From the NCBI GenBank assembly GCA_033557465.1, contig CM066051.1:105687026-105751025 (forward strand): 64,000 bases of DNA, given 5' to 3'. Of this stretch, positions 19,375 to 30,510 are shown piece by piece (within the stretch, counting starts at the first letter, position 1; the number at the start of each line of letters is the position of its first letter). The notes beneath the pieces are model-generated. The model worked only from the letters and a program-made list of their open reading frames with translations. It ran no database searches and was not told the origin of the DNA. Origin of the DNA: Ichthyophis bannanicus. Lineage: Eukaryota; Chordata; Amphibia; Gymnophiona; Ichthyophiidae. The translations under genes and the position numbers were made by a program.

Positions 19375-20409
19375 TCCTGGCTCCCCTACTACTGCCTCGA
19401 GAGGTGGAAGATGTGGTCTTGGCCTCTAGGCGACAATCCACCAGGAAATCCTACGCTCTTAAGTGGCGTAGATTCTCCGCATGGTGTGCTCAACACGGCG
19501 AGAACCCCTTCTCGTGCTTGGTAGCGGTAGTGTTGCAATATTTGCTTTACCTCTCCAATCTGGGCCTTAAGTCTAACTCTGTCAGAGTTCACCTTAGTGC
19601 TCTCTCAGCGCACCACTCACCGGTGGACGGTAGGCCTCTTTCCAACCACCCCTTGGTGGCTCGTTTTCTCAGAGCCCTCCTTCTGCTTAAGCCTCCTTTG
19701 CGTCCACCGGCCCCTGAGTGGGATCTGAATGTGGTCTTGCAGCGGATTACTTGTCCGCCTTTTGAACCTATGGCTACCTGCCCTCTCCATTTTCTCTCCT
19801 GGAAAACCTTGTTTCTGGTAGCTCTTACCTCTTCTAGGCGAGTGAGTGAACTTCAGGCACTAGTGTCTGCTCCTCCTTACACTAGGTTCTACAGGAATAG
19901 CGTAGTCTTACGGACTCACCCTAAGTTTCTTCCTAAGGTTGTCTCACCTTTTCACCTCAATCAGGAGGTGGTTCTTCCGACCTTCTTTCCCAGGCCGCAT
20001 ACCAACCGGGCTGAGATGGTCCTGCATACCCTGGACTGTAGGAGGGTGTTGTCCTTCTACCTTGACCGTACGCGGGAGCACCGGAAGGCTGTTCAGCTCT
20101 TCGTTTCTTTTGACCCCAATAAGTTGGGGCTTCCTGTCTCCAAGCGTACTTTGTCCATCTGGGTAGCTGACTATCGCCTGGGCTTATGGGGCAGCCGGCC
20201 TCTCGTTGGAGGGTCGAGTCACGGCTCATCGTGTCAGGGCGAAGGCTGCGTCAGTGGCTCTTCTCCGCTCTGTTCCGTTGGCAGACATCTGCCGGGCCGC
20301 TACTTGGTCTTCAAGCCAGACTTTTGCGGCCCATTACTGCCTTGAGAGGGAGTCCCGCAGGGACAGTGCTTTCGGACAGGCAGTACTCCATAATCTCTTT
20401 GGGGTTTAG
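19345..20409 (+). pseudogene. DIRS-B1 tyrosine recombinase with a late frameshift
   Basis: Open from about 19345 to 20170: LASRRQSTRKSYALKWRRF (core-binding start), FEPMATCPLHFLSWK, VALTSSRRVSELQAL (first catalytic Arg), HPKFLPKVVSPFHLNQEVV and RKAVQLFVSF. After about 20190 the homologous sequence moves to another frame, where the catalytic H-x-x-R reads VTAHRVRAKAASVAL and the Tyr region reads ATWSSSQTFAAHYCLE, ending near 20409. One short indel therefore separates the first Arg from the rest of the active site. Otherwise complete. Confidence 0.8.
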
Positions 20410-20539
20410 GCAACTCCTACCCTCCGGCCCTGGTGTTGGGCTACCGGTCGGGGGCGTTCTCAGAGAAGATTCCTTCCTTCTGTGCTACTGAGCTAGAGGG
20501 AGCTCATTTTTTCCGCTTGAGGTCTCCGGTAGCCTTAAG

Positions 20540-20645
20540 CTGGGGAGTCCCATATGTGAGGACTGACTTCCTGCTTGGTCCTGGAGAAAGAGTAGTTACT
20601 CATCTGTAACAGGTGTTCTCCAGGAGCAGCAGGAATCAGTCCTCA
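20540..20645 (+). repeat. DIRS-B1 internal complementary region
   Basis: Reads gacttcctgcttggtcctgg (reverse complement of the left end) joined to gagtagttactcatctgtaa and ctccaggagcagcaggaatc (reverse complement of the right end). It reproduces the circle junction, as in DIRS-A1. Confidence 0.85.
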
Positions 20646-20739
20646 CAACCCTCCCTCCTCCCCTTGGAGTTGCAGTCATATAATTTGTTTTTTTGCTAAT
20701 TTTTTGCTGTCTTTTAGCTATGTCATCAGACTGAGCAAG

Positions 20740-20915
20740 ATGGCACCCTTGGGCGGGAAGGGGACCGTGCATGCGCGCTGCAATTCCCAAAGGCTTTCTT
20801 TGAAAGCTGGGGAAATGCTCCGCACGAGTGCTCCGTCGGCGCCGACGTCACCCATATGTGAGGACTGATTCCTGCTGCTCCTGGAGAACACCTGTTACAG
20901 GTGAGTAACTACTCT
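20740..20915 (-). repeat. DIRS-B1 right inverted repeat and terminal extension
   Basis: Pairs with 15261-15340 plus 16360-16440. It ends with the palindromic cacctgttacaggtg (20889-20903), which also contains a splice-donor consensus, caggtgagt (20898-20906), facing outward. Confidence 0.85.
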
Positions 20916-23480
20916 TACTTGGTCGTCCCAAAAAAAGGTTCCTTTTACCCTGTTCAACCTCAAGCATGTCAACAGGGTCTTGTGAGTACCTCATTTTCAT
21001 ATGGAAACCTTAAAATCTGTGATAGTGGTCATGCAAAAGGGAGGGTTCTCGATGGCTCTGGATCTCACAGAGGTGTATCTGCACATTCCCATTCATCCAG
21101 ACAATCAGTGCTTCCTACGGTTTGCAGTGCCGATGAGGCATTATCAGTTTCAAGCTTTTGGCCTAGTGATGGCGCCCTGGTCCTTTACGAATGTCATAGT
21201 GGTGGTAGCAGCCACTCTGCGATGCAAAGGAGTGTTGGTGCATCCTTACCTAGACAATTGGTTGATCAGGGCAAAGTCAGTACAAGAGAGTCACAAGGTC
21301 ACACAACAAGTAATAAGGTTTCTTCAAAGTCTGGGATGGGTGATCAATTTCAGCAAGATCAAATTAGTGCCATCTCAGGATCTGATTTATCTGAGTGCAC
21401 ATTTCAACATAGGATGAGGCCTAGTGTTGCTGCTGCTGGAAAAAGCCAGGAAGGTTCAGGACCAAGTCCAGCAGTTCTTATAGATGGAGGCGCCATCAAC
21501 ATGGCACTACCTTCAACTCCTGGGCTCTATGGTGGCGACTTTGGAGCTGGTACCATGAGTAAGGGCACATATGCAGCCTCTGCAGAGGGTTCTACTGTCA
21601 CACTGGTCGCCCCAAAAGCACGCACTCTCAAGGACGTTACTGTGCCCATAGGAGGCGAGAGCTTGCGCTGGTGGTTGGGTTCCAGGAAGCCATCGGCAGG
21701 GATGTTGCTGGAGCCACTCGAGTGGATAGTTGTGACCAATGCCAGTCTCTCTGGATGGGGAGCATATTATCTATCACAAGTCACTCAGGGGCGGTGGTCT
21801 CCAGAGGAGAGTTCCTAGTCCGTAAACCGTTTGGAGATGCAAGCTCGGCTTCTAGCTCTGCAATTTTTATTTCCTCTGCTTCAGAACAGGGAAGTGAGGA
21901 TTTTTTTGGACAATGCTACCATGGTGGTCTACATCAACCGGCAAGGGGGCACCAGAAGCGCAAGTCTGGCGGAGGAGGTGTCTTAGGCAGAGACAAATCT
22001 AGTGTTATCAGCAGCGCATGTGGTTGTAAAGGAAAATGTGCAGGCTGACTTCCTCAGCAGACATCAGTTGGATCTGGGGGAGTGGTCCCTGGAGATCTGT
22101 TTTTCGCAGCATATTCGCCACTGAGATCCACCAGTCATGGATCTGAGGCTTTAGCCTCCAATGCCAAAGTGGACCGGTTCTTCAGTTGCCGGCACCAGAG
22201 AATGTCTGAAGGTCTGGACAATCTAGCTCATTAGGCGGCTGCTTCAGAAGATAGAATCGCACCAAGGACTTGTGATTCTAGTGGCAATGGACTAGCCGCG
22301 GAGGCCTTATTATGCGGATCTAGTTTGGTTAAAGATGGATGTTCCATGGCATCTTCCGGTGATGGACAATCTGTTGTCGCAGGGTCCCATTCTCAAGTTT
22401 CAAGTAGATTGATTCTTGCTTATGGCTTGGCTCTTGAGAGGGCTAGATTAAGAAAGAAGGGCTACTCAGCTCAGGTAATAGCCACTTTGCTTTGAGCTAA
22501 AAGTGCTCCACTTCCTTGTCATACATTAGAGTTTGGTGAATTTTTGAAAGTTTGTGTGAGGAGAACGGACACTGGGTGCTGTCGGTGCCTGAGGTGCTAA
22601 CGTTCTTGCAAGCAGGGTTAGATAAGGGCCTTGCGTTGAATTCTCTACGAGTTGAGGTGCCTGTCTTAGCCTGTTATCACAGTCAAGTGCAAGGTACTTC
22701 TATAGTTGCCAATCCAGATGTGGTGTGTTTTCTTAGGGCGGTCAGGCAAGTCTGTCCTCCGGTATGTCAACTGGTACCTCGTGGGATCTCAATTTGATCT
22801 TGTCAGAATTGATAGAGCCTCCATTCGAGCCGATGGGCAGAGTCACACTTAAGGATCTTACGTTGAAGGTAGTATTTCTGGTGGCGATTTGCTTGGCATG
22901 ATGCATTTTGGAGATTCAAGCTTTATCTTGTAGGGAGCCCTTCCTTCTGAATTCAAAAGAGAAAGTAGTGTTACGTCCAGTTCCTTCCTTCTTGCCAAAG
23001 GTTATGTTGGCTTTTCATCTTAATTAGACTGTGTCACTCCCATTTTTTACTGGATCGGACAGCGGCTCAGAAGACCAACAGTTGCACCTGCTGGACATTC
23101 CTTAGGACCTTTTGTCAGTATCACAAAAGAATGGAGTCGATTTGAAAGTCTGATCATCTCTTCATCCTGTTTAGGGGGCCGTGCAAGGGAAGAAGCGGCA
23201 TCAAAAGCTTTCATAGTGCGATGGTTGAAGAAGGCTATTGTTTCGGTGTACTTGCTTAAGCGCAGGCCCCTTCTGGTTGAATTGCATGCTCACTCAACCA
23301 ATGTACAAGCAGCTTCTTGGGCAGAGTATAATCTTGTACCACCGATGGATATCTGCAAAACAGCTACCTGGTTATCTCTTCATATCTTTGTGAATCACTA
23401 GTGCCTCAATGTCCTGGCCAGAAATGATGTGCTGTTTGGGGCCTGGGTGTTGCAGCTCAGTCCTGCGGGTCCTGCTCAAT
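20916..23480 (+). pseudogene. DIRS-A2 RT, RNase H and recombinase remnants
   Basis: Resumes in mid-RT at LVVPKKGSFYPV. Recognisable pieces: LDLTEVYLHIPIHPDNQ (21060); HPYLDNWLIRAKSV near 21243, where the second catalytic Asp is Asn; WIVVTNASLSGWGAYY near 21725, where the RNase H Asp is also Asn; CEENGHWVLSVPEVLTFLQ (22552), the recombinase N-terminal part; and LHAHSTNVQAASWAEYN (23280), where the catalytic Arg of HSTR is Asn. Frames change many times. It is a dead copy, older than its insertions. Confidence 0.75.
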
Positions 23481-23489
23481 CTTAAGTAC

Positions 23490-23831
23490 TGCTATGGTAC
23501 ATCCCATGCATCTGGACTGGACTGGAGGGATGATAAGGAAGGTGAAATTAGGCTTTATCTGCTAATTTTCTTTCCTTGAGTCTCTCCAGTCCAGTCCATG
23601 ACCCACCTATGTTTTTTCATTTCAGCTTATCTTTACGTGAGCCTGGATATACGGAAGTCTGGGACAGACTCTTCATTGTTGCTCTCCTTGTATGGGAGCA
23701 TGCACAGGATTCATCGTGTGCTGTATTCAGTGATTTATTTTGGTTCTCTCTGGAGTGAGAACTCTGATTTCTCTAGAGCTATTTTTATAGTTATTGCAAG
23801 ATACTTAAAATGTATATAGAAATTACACGTA
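23490..23831 (+). repeat. DIRS-A2 internal complementary region and first part of right repeat
   Basis: Contains ctggactggactggaggga ... aggctttatctgctaattttc and then ctctccagtccagtccatga, the A-family circle-junction arrangement. The right repeat is cut at 23831 by DIRS-A3 and resumes at 30511. No coding. Confidence 0.65.
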
Positions 23832-24284
23832 TCTGGTAATTGTAGTTCTTGTAGGAACTCCAGTTTAGTCCTCTACTTCTGGGTAGTGAACCTTCTCCTG
23901 CAGCTTAGAGACAAAGTTGTGACATCACTGCATGTAATCTGCTGGCATCTCCCATCAGCCCCAGTGAACTATTGACAAAGCAGACTCAAAAGAGCAACAA
24001 ACAAGTAGCTAACATATTAATGATAACTGGATACTCAAACTAAAGGCAAAACTAATAACTTAGTGAACAAACACCCTCCCCTTTAACATAAGGGTTTGAA
24101 GGCCATACTTGCTCCTCTCCTCCCTGCCGGACCAGAGACGTGGAAAGGGAGGTCAGAAAAATCGAAGATAACGAGTGAAAGCGATTGCAAAAGAAAAGCA
24201 CACCCACCTGTAATCTTTGAATATTGCTTCAGTCCAGTTGTTCTGGCAATGCAAACATTCCCTGGGTGGGAATTAGGACTAAAC

Positions 24285-24380
24285 TGGAGTTCCTACAGGA
24301 ACTACAATTACCAGGTACGTGTAATTTTTATTTCCTTATTGTTCCTCCAATTTAGTCCTCTACTTCTGGGATGTAACAGA
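24285..24380 (+). repeat. DIRS-A3 internal complementary region
   Basis: Joins gttcctacaggaactacaat (reverse complement of the left end) to ttccttattgttcctccaat (reverse complement of the right end). It confirms the termini chosen for A3. It keeps caggtacgt, while the actual left terminus has cagatacgt on the sense strand. Confidence 0.8.
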
Positions 24381-24386
24381 GCAGTA

Positions 24387-25428
24387 CTAACAGAAGGGAC
24401 CTTTCCAACCAGAGTGTAACACTGCCGAGCCGAAACAGGCATCACTCGCCGCTAGCACATCAAGGCGGTAGTGTCTACTAAAAGTGTGAAGACAGGACCA
24501 GGTAGCCGCTCTACAAATTTCCACCGGTGTAACTAAACCATGTTCTGCCCAAGAGGCCACTTGTGCTCTAGTAGAATGTGCTCTCAAACCCACCGGCGTG
24601 GAACGACTTTGTAAAATATATGCTGACACAATTGCCTCCTTAACCCATCGGGCAATGGAGGCTTTAGCTGCCGCTTCACCTTTCCTTAGACCACTGAACA
24701 ACAGGAAAAGACTATCAGACTTGCGGAACGACTCGGAAACCTTCAAATAGTCTAAGCGGCAAAGACCGCGTTCAGCTACATTTCCTCCCCCTGTGTCAGG
24801 GACTGGCAAAGAAACTGTTTGGTTCAAATGAAACGGAGAGGACACTTTGGGTAAAAAGGACGGAACTGGGCGCAGCACCACCTTTTACCTGGAAAAAACA
24901 CAAAAAAGGTTCTCTACAAGACAGAGTCTGCAATTCTGAAATCCGCCTCACGGAACAAATGGTTACCAAGAATACAGTTTTCAAAATTAAATCCTTAACC
25001 GACACTTGGCCTAAAGGCTCAAAGGGTGCCTTTACGAGAGCCCCTAGCATCAAGTTAAGATCCCACGGCGGGACCACGATCCTCCGCGAGGGCCGCATTC
25101 TGGTGACCGCTTTAAGAAAACGCACCACATTGGGGTGAGCTCCAAGCGACCCTCCGTGGACTTTACCTCTATAACAGGACAAGGCTGCTAACTGGACCTT
25201 CAAAGAACTGGCAGCCAGACCTTTCTCACAGCCGCCCTGCAGGAAACCTAATACCAAAGGAACGGACACAGTTGCCGTGCGTACTTGACGCCTTGAGCAC
25301 CAATCCTCAAAAATACGCCAAATGCGCACATAGGCCAATGACGTGGACTTTTTCCTCGCCTGGAGCAAAGTTGAAATGACCAAACTAGAATAACCTTTCT
25401 TCCTTAACTGAGCCCTTTCAATGGCCAA
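24387..25428 (-). pseudogene. DIRS-A3 tyrosine recombinase with one frameshift
   Basis: Starts MAIERAQLRKKGYSS at 25428 and aligns along its length with the intact A1 enzyme. The first catalytic Arg region reads ICSVRRISELQTL. Near 24880 the frame changes, and the rest continues as VPSFLPKVSSPFHLNQTVSL, GLRAHSTRAQVASWAE (H-x-x-R intact) and ATWSCLHTFSRHYRLD (Tyr region), to a stop at 24387. Apart from this frameshift near the ggtaaaaggtgg stretch the gene looks complete. It is followed by the internal complementary region, as in A1. Confidence 0.8.
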
Positions 25429-27612
25429 GCCGTAATCGAGAACTTATCCACCTGTGGCATGTGAAGCAGACCCTGTAGCAACAGACTCTCCGATGTTGGC
25501 AACCGCCAGGGGTTCCCGTCGAGCAACCACATGAGATCGGCGTACCACGGGCGTCTTGGCCAGTCCAGGGCTACCAACAACACTGACCCGTGATGCGCTT
25601 TGATGTGCTGAACCACTCACCCGATGAGCGCCCACGGCGGGAAAACATAGAGAAGACCTGTTGATGGCCAAGGCTGTATCAAAGCGTCAATCCCTTCCGA
25701 CATCTTCTCCCGTCGTCTGCTGAAGAACCGACTCACTTTTGCTGACTGGAAGGTCACCATCAGATCCATAACCGGCGTCCCCCAATGGCGCACTATTTCC
25801 GCAAAAACATCCGGATGTAATTCCCATTCTCCGGGATCCACTCGAACCCTGCTGAGAAAATCCACTGTGACGTTGTCCTTCCCAGCAATATGCGCCGCTG
25901 AGATTGCTTGTAATCGTGCCTTGACCCAAGAGAACAGCCCCTCTGCTTCCTCTGCCATGGCTAAACTTCCTGTGCCGCCCTGCCGATTTATTAGGCTACC
26001 GTCGCGGCATTGTCGGACAGTACTCTTATCGCTTGTCCCGCCATCGTAGCTTCGAAGCTTTGTAGGGCAAGGAAGACCGCTCTCAGCTCCAGTCGGTTGA
26101 TGGACCAGTTGCTCTCTGCTGCTGACCAAGTACCCTGTGCAAAGAGCTCTCCGCAGTGCGCTCCCCACCCTGTGAGACTTGCATCCGTCAACAGGGGAAG
26201 CCATGCTGGCTGCTCCAGAGGCATTCCCGCCCCCAGAGACTGGTGCAAGAGCCACCACTGGAGGGACTGCCTGGTCCGAAGAGGGCAGGGAGACATTTGC
26301 TTACCGAGTCGCATTGATGCGACCACGGGCGAAGTAACGAGCTCTGTAATGGCCTCATATGGAATCTGGCCCACGGCACCACTTCCAAGATCACCGTCAT
26401 TGTCCCTAGCACCCGAAGGTAACTCCATGCCATCGGCGCAGGCGTAGACCGGAAGGTTCGAATGAGCTGTTGAAGTGCTTGCACTCCGCGGTTTAGAAGA
26501 AATACCGTTCCTCTCCGAGTGTCGAACCTTACTCCCAGATACTCGAGATCCTGAGTCGGAACCAGATGACTCTTGGCCATATTGACCACCCAGCCGAGGC
26601 TCTGAAGGAAGCTTACCACCTTGGCTGTGGCTCGCTCGCTCTCGGCCTTGGACTTCGCCCGAATTAACCAATCGTTGAGGTAAGGATGAACCAAAACTCC
26701 TTCCTTTCGCAGCGCCACTGCAACTACCATGATCTTGGTGAAAATCCGTGGAGCTGTCGCGAGACCGAACGGCAGCGCTTGGAACTGATAATGTCCCCAA
26801 GAAAGCGCGAACTGCAAGAACTTTTGATGTGCTGCTCGGATCGGAACATGCAGATAAGCCTCCGTGAGATCGAGCAACGTCAAAAATTCTCCTTGACATA
26901 CTGCCACAATGACGGGCCTGAGCGTTTCCATCCTGAAATGCGGCACCCGAGGGCAACAATTCACCCCTTTGAGATCCAGGATTGGCCGAAGGGACCCGTC
27001 TTTCTTTGGAACCACGAAATAAATGGCGTATCAACCCACGCCATACTCCGCCACTGGCACTGGTACGACGGCTCCCAATTTTGACCCACTTAAGAAATGA
27101 CCCTTACGTTCAGTATGTTATTTTTACCTAACCTTGTTCCGTGTAAATATCTCATGTATATAGTTCACCCCTGTTATCTAAGTTTGTACTCCTGTTCTAT
27201 GTAAAACCAAACAGCTTGTTGTTATGGTCGTTGTGTTATAATGTAAACCGCACTGATACCGAATAGTGCGGTATATAAGAAATTGTAATAAATAATAAAT
27301 AAATAAAATAAAAAGTCGATCCAGTGTTAGACGAACTGCTAGAGTCTTTGGTTGACCTCGGCAAGGTGACATCACAAACGAATCTAGCACTGGTCTTGCC
27401 AGATCCAGTGCATAACCTTCACAAATGATCTCCAGCACCCACTGGTCGGATGTTATTTGGGTCCAGGCAAAGAGAAATCCCCGAAGCCGCCTCCCTATCG
27501 GATGGCTCACTGCCGGGACCCGCCTTCTTTCATTGTGGTTTCCGAGCGGCGCCTGCAGATGCTGCTGCAAACCCTCTACTGTAAGGGTGGGGTCCTTTTT
27601 CCTTCCCAGCAC
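25404..27612 (-). pseudogene. DIRS-A3 RT / RNase H / methyltransferase-like gene, interrupted
   Basis: The start survives at about 27612 (WVLEIICEGYALDL near 27420), then a LINE end interrupts at 27313-27083. RT resumes with VVPKKDGSLRPILDL (27015), LDLTEAYLHVPI and HPYLNDWLIRAKS, where the YLDD motif reads YLND. RNase H pieces are PLLTDASLTGWGAH (about 26190) and RVLSDNAATVA (about 26000). The C-terminal domain has LMVTFQSAKVSRFFSRR and LLYVFPPWALIG near 25640-25750, and the end is at 25404. At least four frame changes are needed to follow it. It is non-functional. Confidence 0.8.
27083..27313 (+). mobile_element. L2-like LINE 3' end inserted in DIRS-A3 pol
   Basis: Plus orientation, 3' UTR only, ending gtaaaccgcactgataccg ... 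gtgcggtatataag and (ataa)n. This is the same tail as 15341-16359 and the SINE. It splits the A3 polymerase between LTLDRL and LGAVVPVP. The exact left boundary is uncertain by several bases. Confidence 0.75.
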
Positions 27613-27625
27613 TTATATCACTTAC

Positions 27626-27981
27626 CCTGGGACGTCCGTTAATCCTCTGGGTCGAGGAATTACCTTACCTTCTCTGTCTGGGATCCCAGGGGAACAAACA
27701 CACACACACACTCACACATAAGCAGCATGTAAGTTTATTCCAACAGTTAAAAGGGTGGTTCATCTTTTATACATTCCCGGGAGCATATACATACGTTATC
27801 AAGCCATTCCAGCAGCCTAGTACTGCTTATCAGCAACCATACAAACTGGTACCTGTCTCTGTGAGGATCACTCAATTTTGTCTTAGCACAACACATTCCT
27901 TTTCATCTAGGTATTCACAAAATATCCATTTTCCCTTCTGGGCCTCATGGTCCCTCTGTACAACAAGAAACTGATTTTCCC
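27626..27981 (-). mobile_element. LTR-like insertion in DIRS-A3
   Basis: About 356 bases between the A3 gag end and polymerase start, flanked by cttac (27621-27625 and 27982-27986). On the minus strand it has a TATA-like gtataaaaga (about 27755), aataaa about 20 bases further (27735) and a GT-rich tract, the layout of a small LTR. It lacks TG...CA ends at these boundaries, so the family and the exact ends are uncertain. Confidence 0.4.
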
Positions 27982-29416
27982 CTTACATCTACTTGCTCCA
28001 CGAAACCCCTGGGTGCAAACCTTCCCCTTTGGAAACCACCCAAACTAGAAGTACGAAATCTCCTGAAATCTCTAGACTGGCCCCGAAAGGCTGAAAAGGA
28101 CTTGGCTTGCTTAGGCTTGTCCTCTGACAGCCTTCCGCCTTTAGACTCCCCTAAATCCTTAACCAGTGTGTCAAGGTCCACACAAACAACAACTTCCCTT
28201 TAAAAGGAAGCTTACTGAGTCGGGATTTGGAAGACCCATCGGCTGCCGAATTCCAGAGCCACAGAGATCTGAAAGCAGCCACCAGGGAAGCCATGCTATT
28301 TGCTAAGGCCCTGATCAAGTCGTAGTGTACATCGGTCAGATAAGCCGACCCTGATTCAAGCCGCTCCAGCTCACGCACACTGTCCTGTTCCAAATGGGCC
28401 GATTGCCGTAAGTGTTGTGACCACCATAGACAGGCTCGCGCAACCCAAGCTCCGCAAATGGAAACCTGCAAAGCCACTGCATCTGCGTCAAAGGATTGCT
28501 TCAACAGACCATCCACCTTCCTATCCTGCGCATCCTTTAAAGCCGTGCTACCTTCCACAGGTATAGTGGTCTTTTTAGTAACGGCTGATACCGTTGCATC
28601 CACCTGTGGACAGCGAAATTTGTCTTTGTCTTTATCCGCCAAGGGATAGAGTCTATTCATGGTCCTAAGTCTTCTGAGTCCCGATTCTGGCTGATCCCAC
28701 TCGTCCTGGATCATCCTATCCACCACCTTGTAGACAGGAAACACTACCTGTGTGTGACGCACTGCCTGAATGATGGGATCTTCCCCATCCTCCTCCTCGG
28801 CCGGCTGTGTCGTAGCCAGCTTTAGCGTCTGCAGGGATTCCGTAATGAGCGCCGTCAGCTCATCCTTCCGGAATACTCTAATAATTTTTGCCTAATCCTC
28901 AGGTTCCAGAATCTCTCCCTCTTCCAACTCTTCCATATCTTCATCCAGGTCTATTTCTGGCTCCTCTGCTTCGTGCCACCCCGACTCCGAAGGTGATGGC
29001 TCCGGTGGATGGGACCTCTTCAGCGGTCTTGGCTCAACGCCTTTGCCGTCGAGAATCCCGGGCTGTTGTACAGCCAAAGGAAGAGATATGGGACCAGGCA
29101 ATTTACTCTGACGCCAAAGACAAAAGGCCTGATGCATAATCAGGACGAAGTCCAGGCAGAAATCCCCCAGCTGCGGATCCGGTCCCGGTAATGCACCAGA
29201 GTGGTCAGCTGAGGTTTCCGGTCTGGATATAGAAGAAACGACCACTCCCGCTTCTCCTTTTACCCCCGCCGTGGACCCTTGGGGAACTGGGACTACTGAC
29301 ATTTCCATCTGCTGTTCCACACTGACGGAAACAGCCGCACACCCCCGACAGATGCCAGTGTCTGCAACCGTGCCTCTGTGGGAGCCGCAGACGACGCACT
29401 GAGGGCGTGCTGACAT
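27945..29416 (-). pseudogene. DIRS-A3 gag with a stop and a frameshift
   Basis: Starts MSARPQCVVCGSHRG (29416), the CxxC ... CxxC N-terminus, and runs through DFVLIMHQAFCLWRQ to an acidic segment ending in a stop at 28892. The same frame continues after the stop as AKIIRVFRKDELTALI, then VDATVSAVTKKTTIPVEG, ESGSAYLTDVHYDLIRALAN and SKLPFKGKLLF. Near 28170 the frame changes, and DLGESKGGRLSEDKPKQ with a basic, Phe/Arg-rich tail follows to about 27990. It shows how the gag N-terminus and middle join in one frame, which dates the break in A1 as a lesion. Confidence 0.8.
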
Positions 29417-30384
29417 GTGATGTGCTGTTCACCAGACCGGAGCGGGAAACAGTCACAAACATACTAGTGAAGTTCCTATGGCAAGCTTTCCCCCCTTTCT
29501 GTTTCCTTTTTTTTTTAATATATATGACAATGAAGAAAATACCTTGACCTGCAGCTGCACAGCAAAGAACCAAAATATAGCAAACCCCCCCCCCCCCCGA
29601 TGCTGACCCTAATCAGGGCCGCAAAATAATAAGGGGAGATGGCAAAGAAAAAACCCAACCTTAAACCCAAACTTGAAGAGCCAAGTGAGGCAAATTAGGG
29701 AACTGGGACGAAAAGCTAAGCCTAAATCCTGTCGAATGACAAAACCGCAACGAAAACTAACACCCCCCTGGGGAACCTAATGCTCGCCGCCACACTTATC
29801 AGTCATGCGGCAGTTGCTGTGTGTTTAAAATGGCCGCCGCTGTGAAGAAAAGGGTTTTTGGCCCGCAAAGCAACTCTCTCTCCCCCTCGACCTTACGAGC
29901 CCGCTCCTGGCATCGGCATTGACGGGAGGAAAAGAAACAAAAACTTACCGGGTGTACAGATGGCCCTTCAAGCTGCGCGCTGCTCAACAACCAAGCAAGC
30001 AGCGTTAGCAGCGAGGGCTGTAGGCATGACTGAGCACGCCGCCTGGCAAGAATCCGGAGCTGTGAATCACCACTCTGCAGAAGCCAGATTACGCTTAGCC
30101 GGTTGAGGAGCTCTCCCCCGTGCTGTCAAGGGAGAGAGATCCCAGAAAGGGAAAGAGCCTTGGGACGGCAGGGAATCCCTTTCTCACTTAAACCTTTTTT
30201 TTTTTAAAGAAACAGGAACCCCAACTCAAAGAATGTAAAGAGACCAGATCAATTAAAGAAAAATTTTGTAGCAAAGGGAAATGAAATCACTAAAACCCTA
30301 ATTTCTCCTTATTCGTTCCTCTAGTGAGCCCAGCACCTAGGCTCACTACTTCCTCGTGCTGCATGGAGACTGGACACACTGGGG
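29417..30384 (-). other. DIRS-A3 leader region
   Basis: About 970 bases between gag and the right terminal repeat without supported coding. A c-run of about 14 bases lies at 29586-29599 and an A/T-run at 29505-29520 and 30188-30206. A g-poor segment with actggcatcggcattgacgg follows. The promoter probably lies here by analogy with other DIRS elements. Confidence 0.5.
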
Positions 30385-30510
30385 CTGATAGGAGATGACA
30401 GCAGATTACATCCAGTGATGTCACAACTTTGACATGCCCAGTCTCCAAGCTGCAAGAGGAGGTTCACTACCCAGAAATAGAGGACTAAACTGGAGGAACG
30501 ATAAGGAACT

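Larger units (their letters stand above)
15261..20915 (+). mobile_element. DIRS-B1: second DIRS family, inserted in the A2 RT gene
   Basis: A 5.65-kb DIRS in plus orientation. The left end (tctccaggaccaagcaggaa) and the right end (gagaacacctgttacaggtg ... actactct) interrupt RT codons of DIRS-A2; removing the element restores tactccatttacttggtcgt. Inverted repeats share the palindrome-like cgtcggcgccgacg and the stretch ctttcaaagaaagcctttgg. The internal complementary region is at 20540-20640. Inside are a short gag, RT/RNase H, recombinase, a LINE copy in the left repeat and a SINE-type end in the polymerase gene. It belongs to a different family from A: the terminal sequences are unrelated and the proteins diverged (FLDD instead of YLDD). 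Confidence 0.85.
23832..30510 (-). mobile_element. DIRS-A3: decayed minus-strand DIRS in the right repeat of A2
   Basis: Bounded by inverted repeats of about 115 bp (about 23858-23975 and 30385-30500; ctccagtttagtcctctact at the left, its complement at the right). The internal complementary region is at 24285-24380. The gene order is as in A1 but with many frameshifts and stops. Two later insertions lie inside: a LINE 3' end (27083-27313) and an LTR-like unit (27626-27981). Its sequence differs clearly from A1, so it is a separate subfamily or an older copy. Confidence 0.85.

Noticed and set aside
16947..20345. A genuine RT-recombinase polyprotein
   Set aside because: The fusion exists only because a 142-base insertion shifts the frame; removing it returns two separate frames as in DIRS-A1.
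29586..29600. Long c- and g-runs (also about 31117 and 59110) as functional G-quadruplex sites
   Set aside because: Isolated homopolymers of this kind are common, have no partner runs nearby and may be partly sequencing artefacts.
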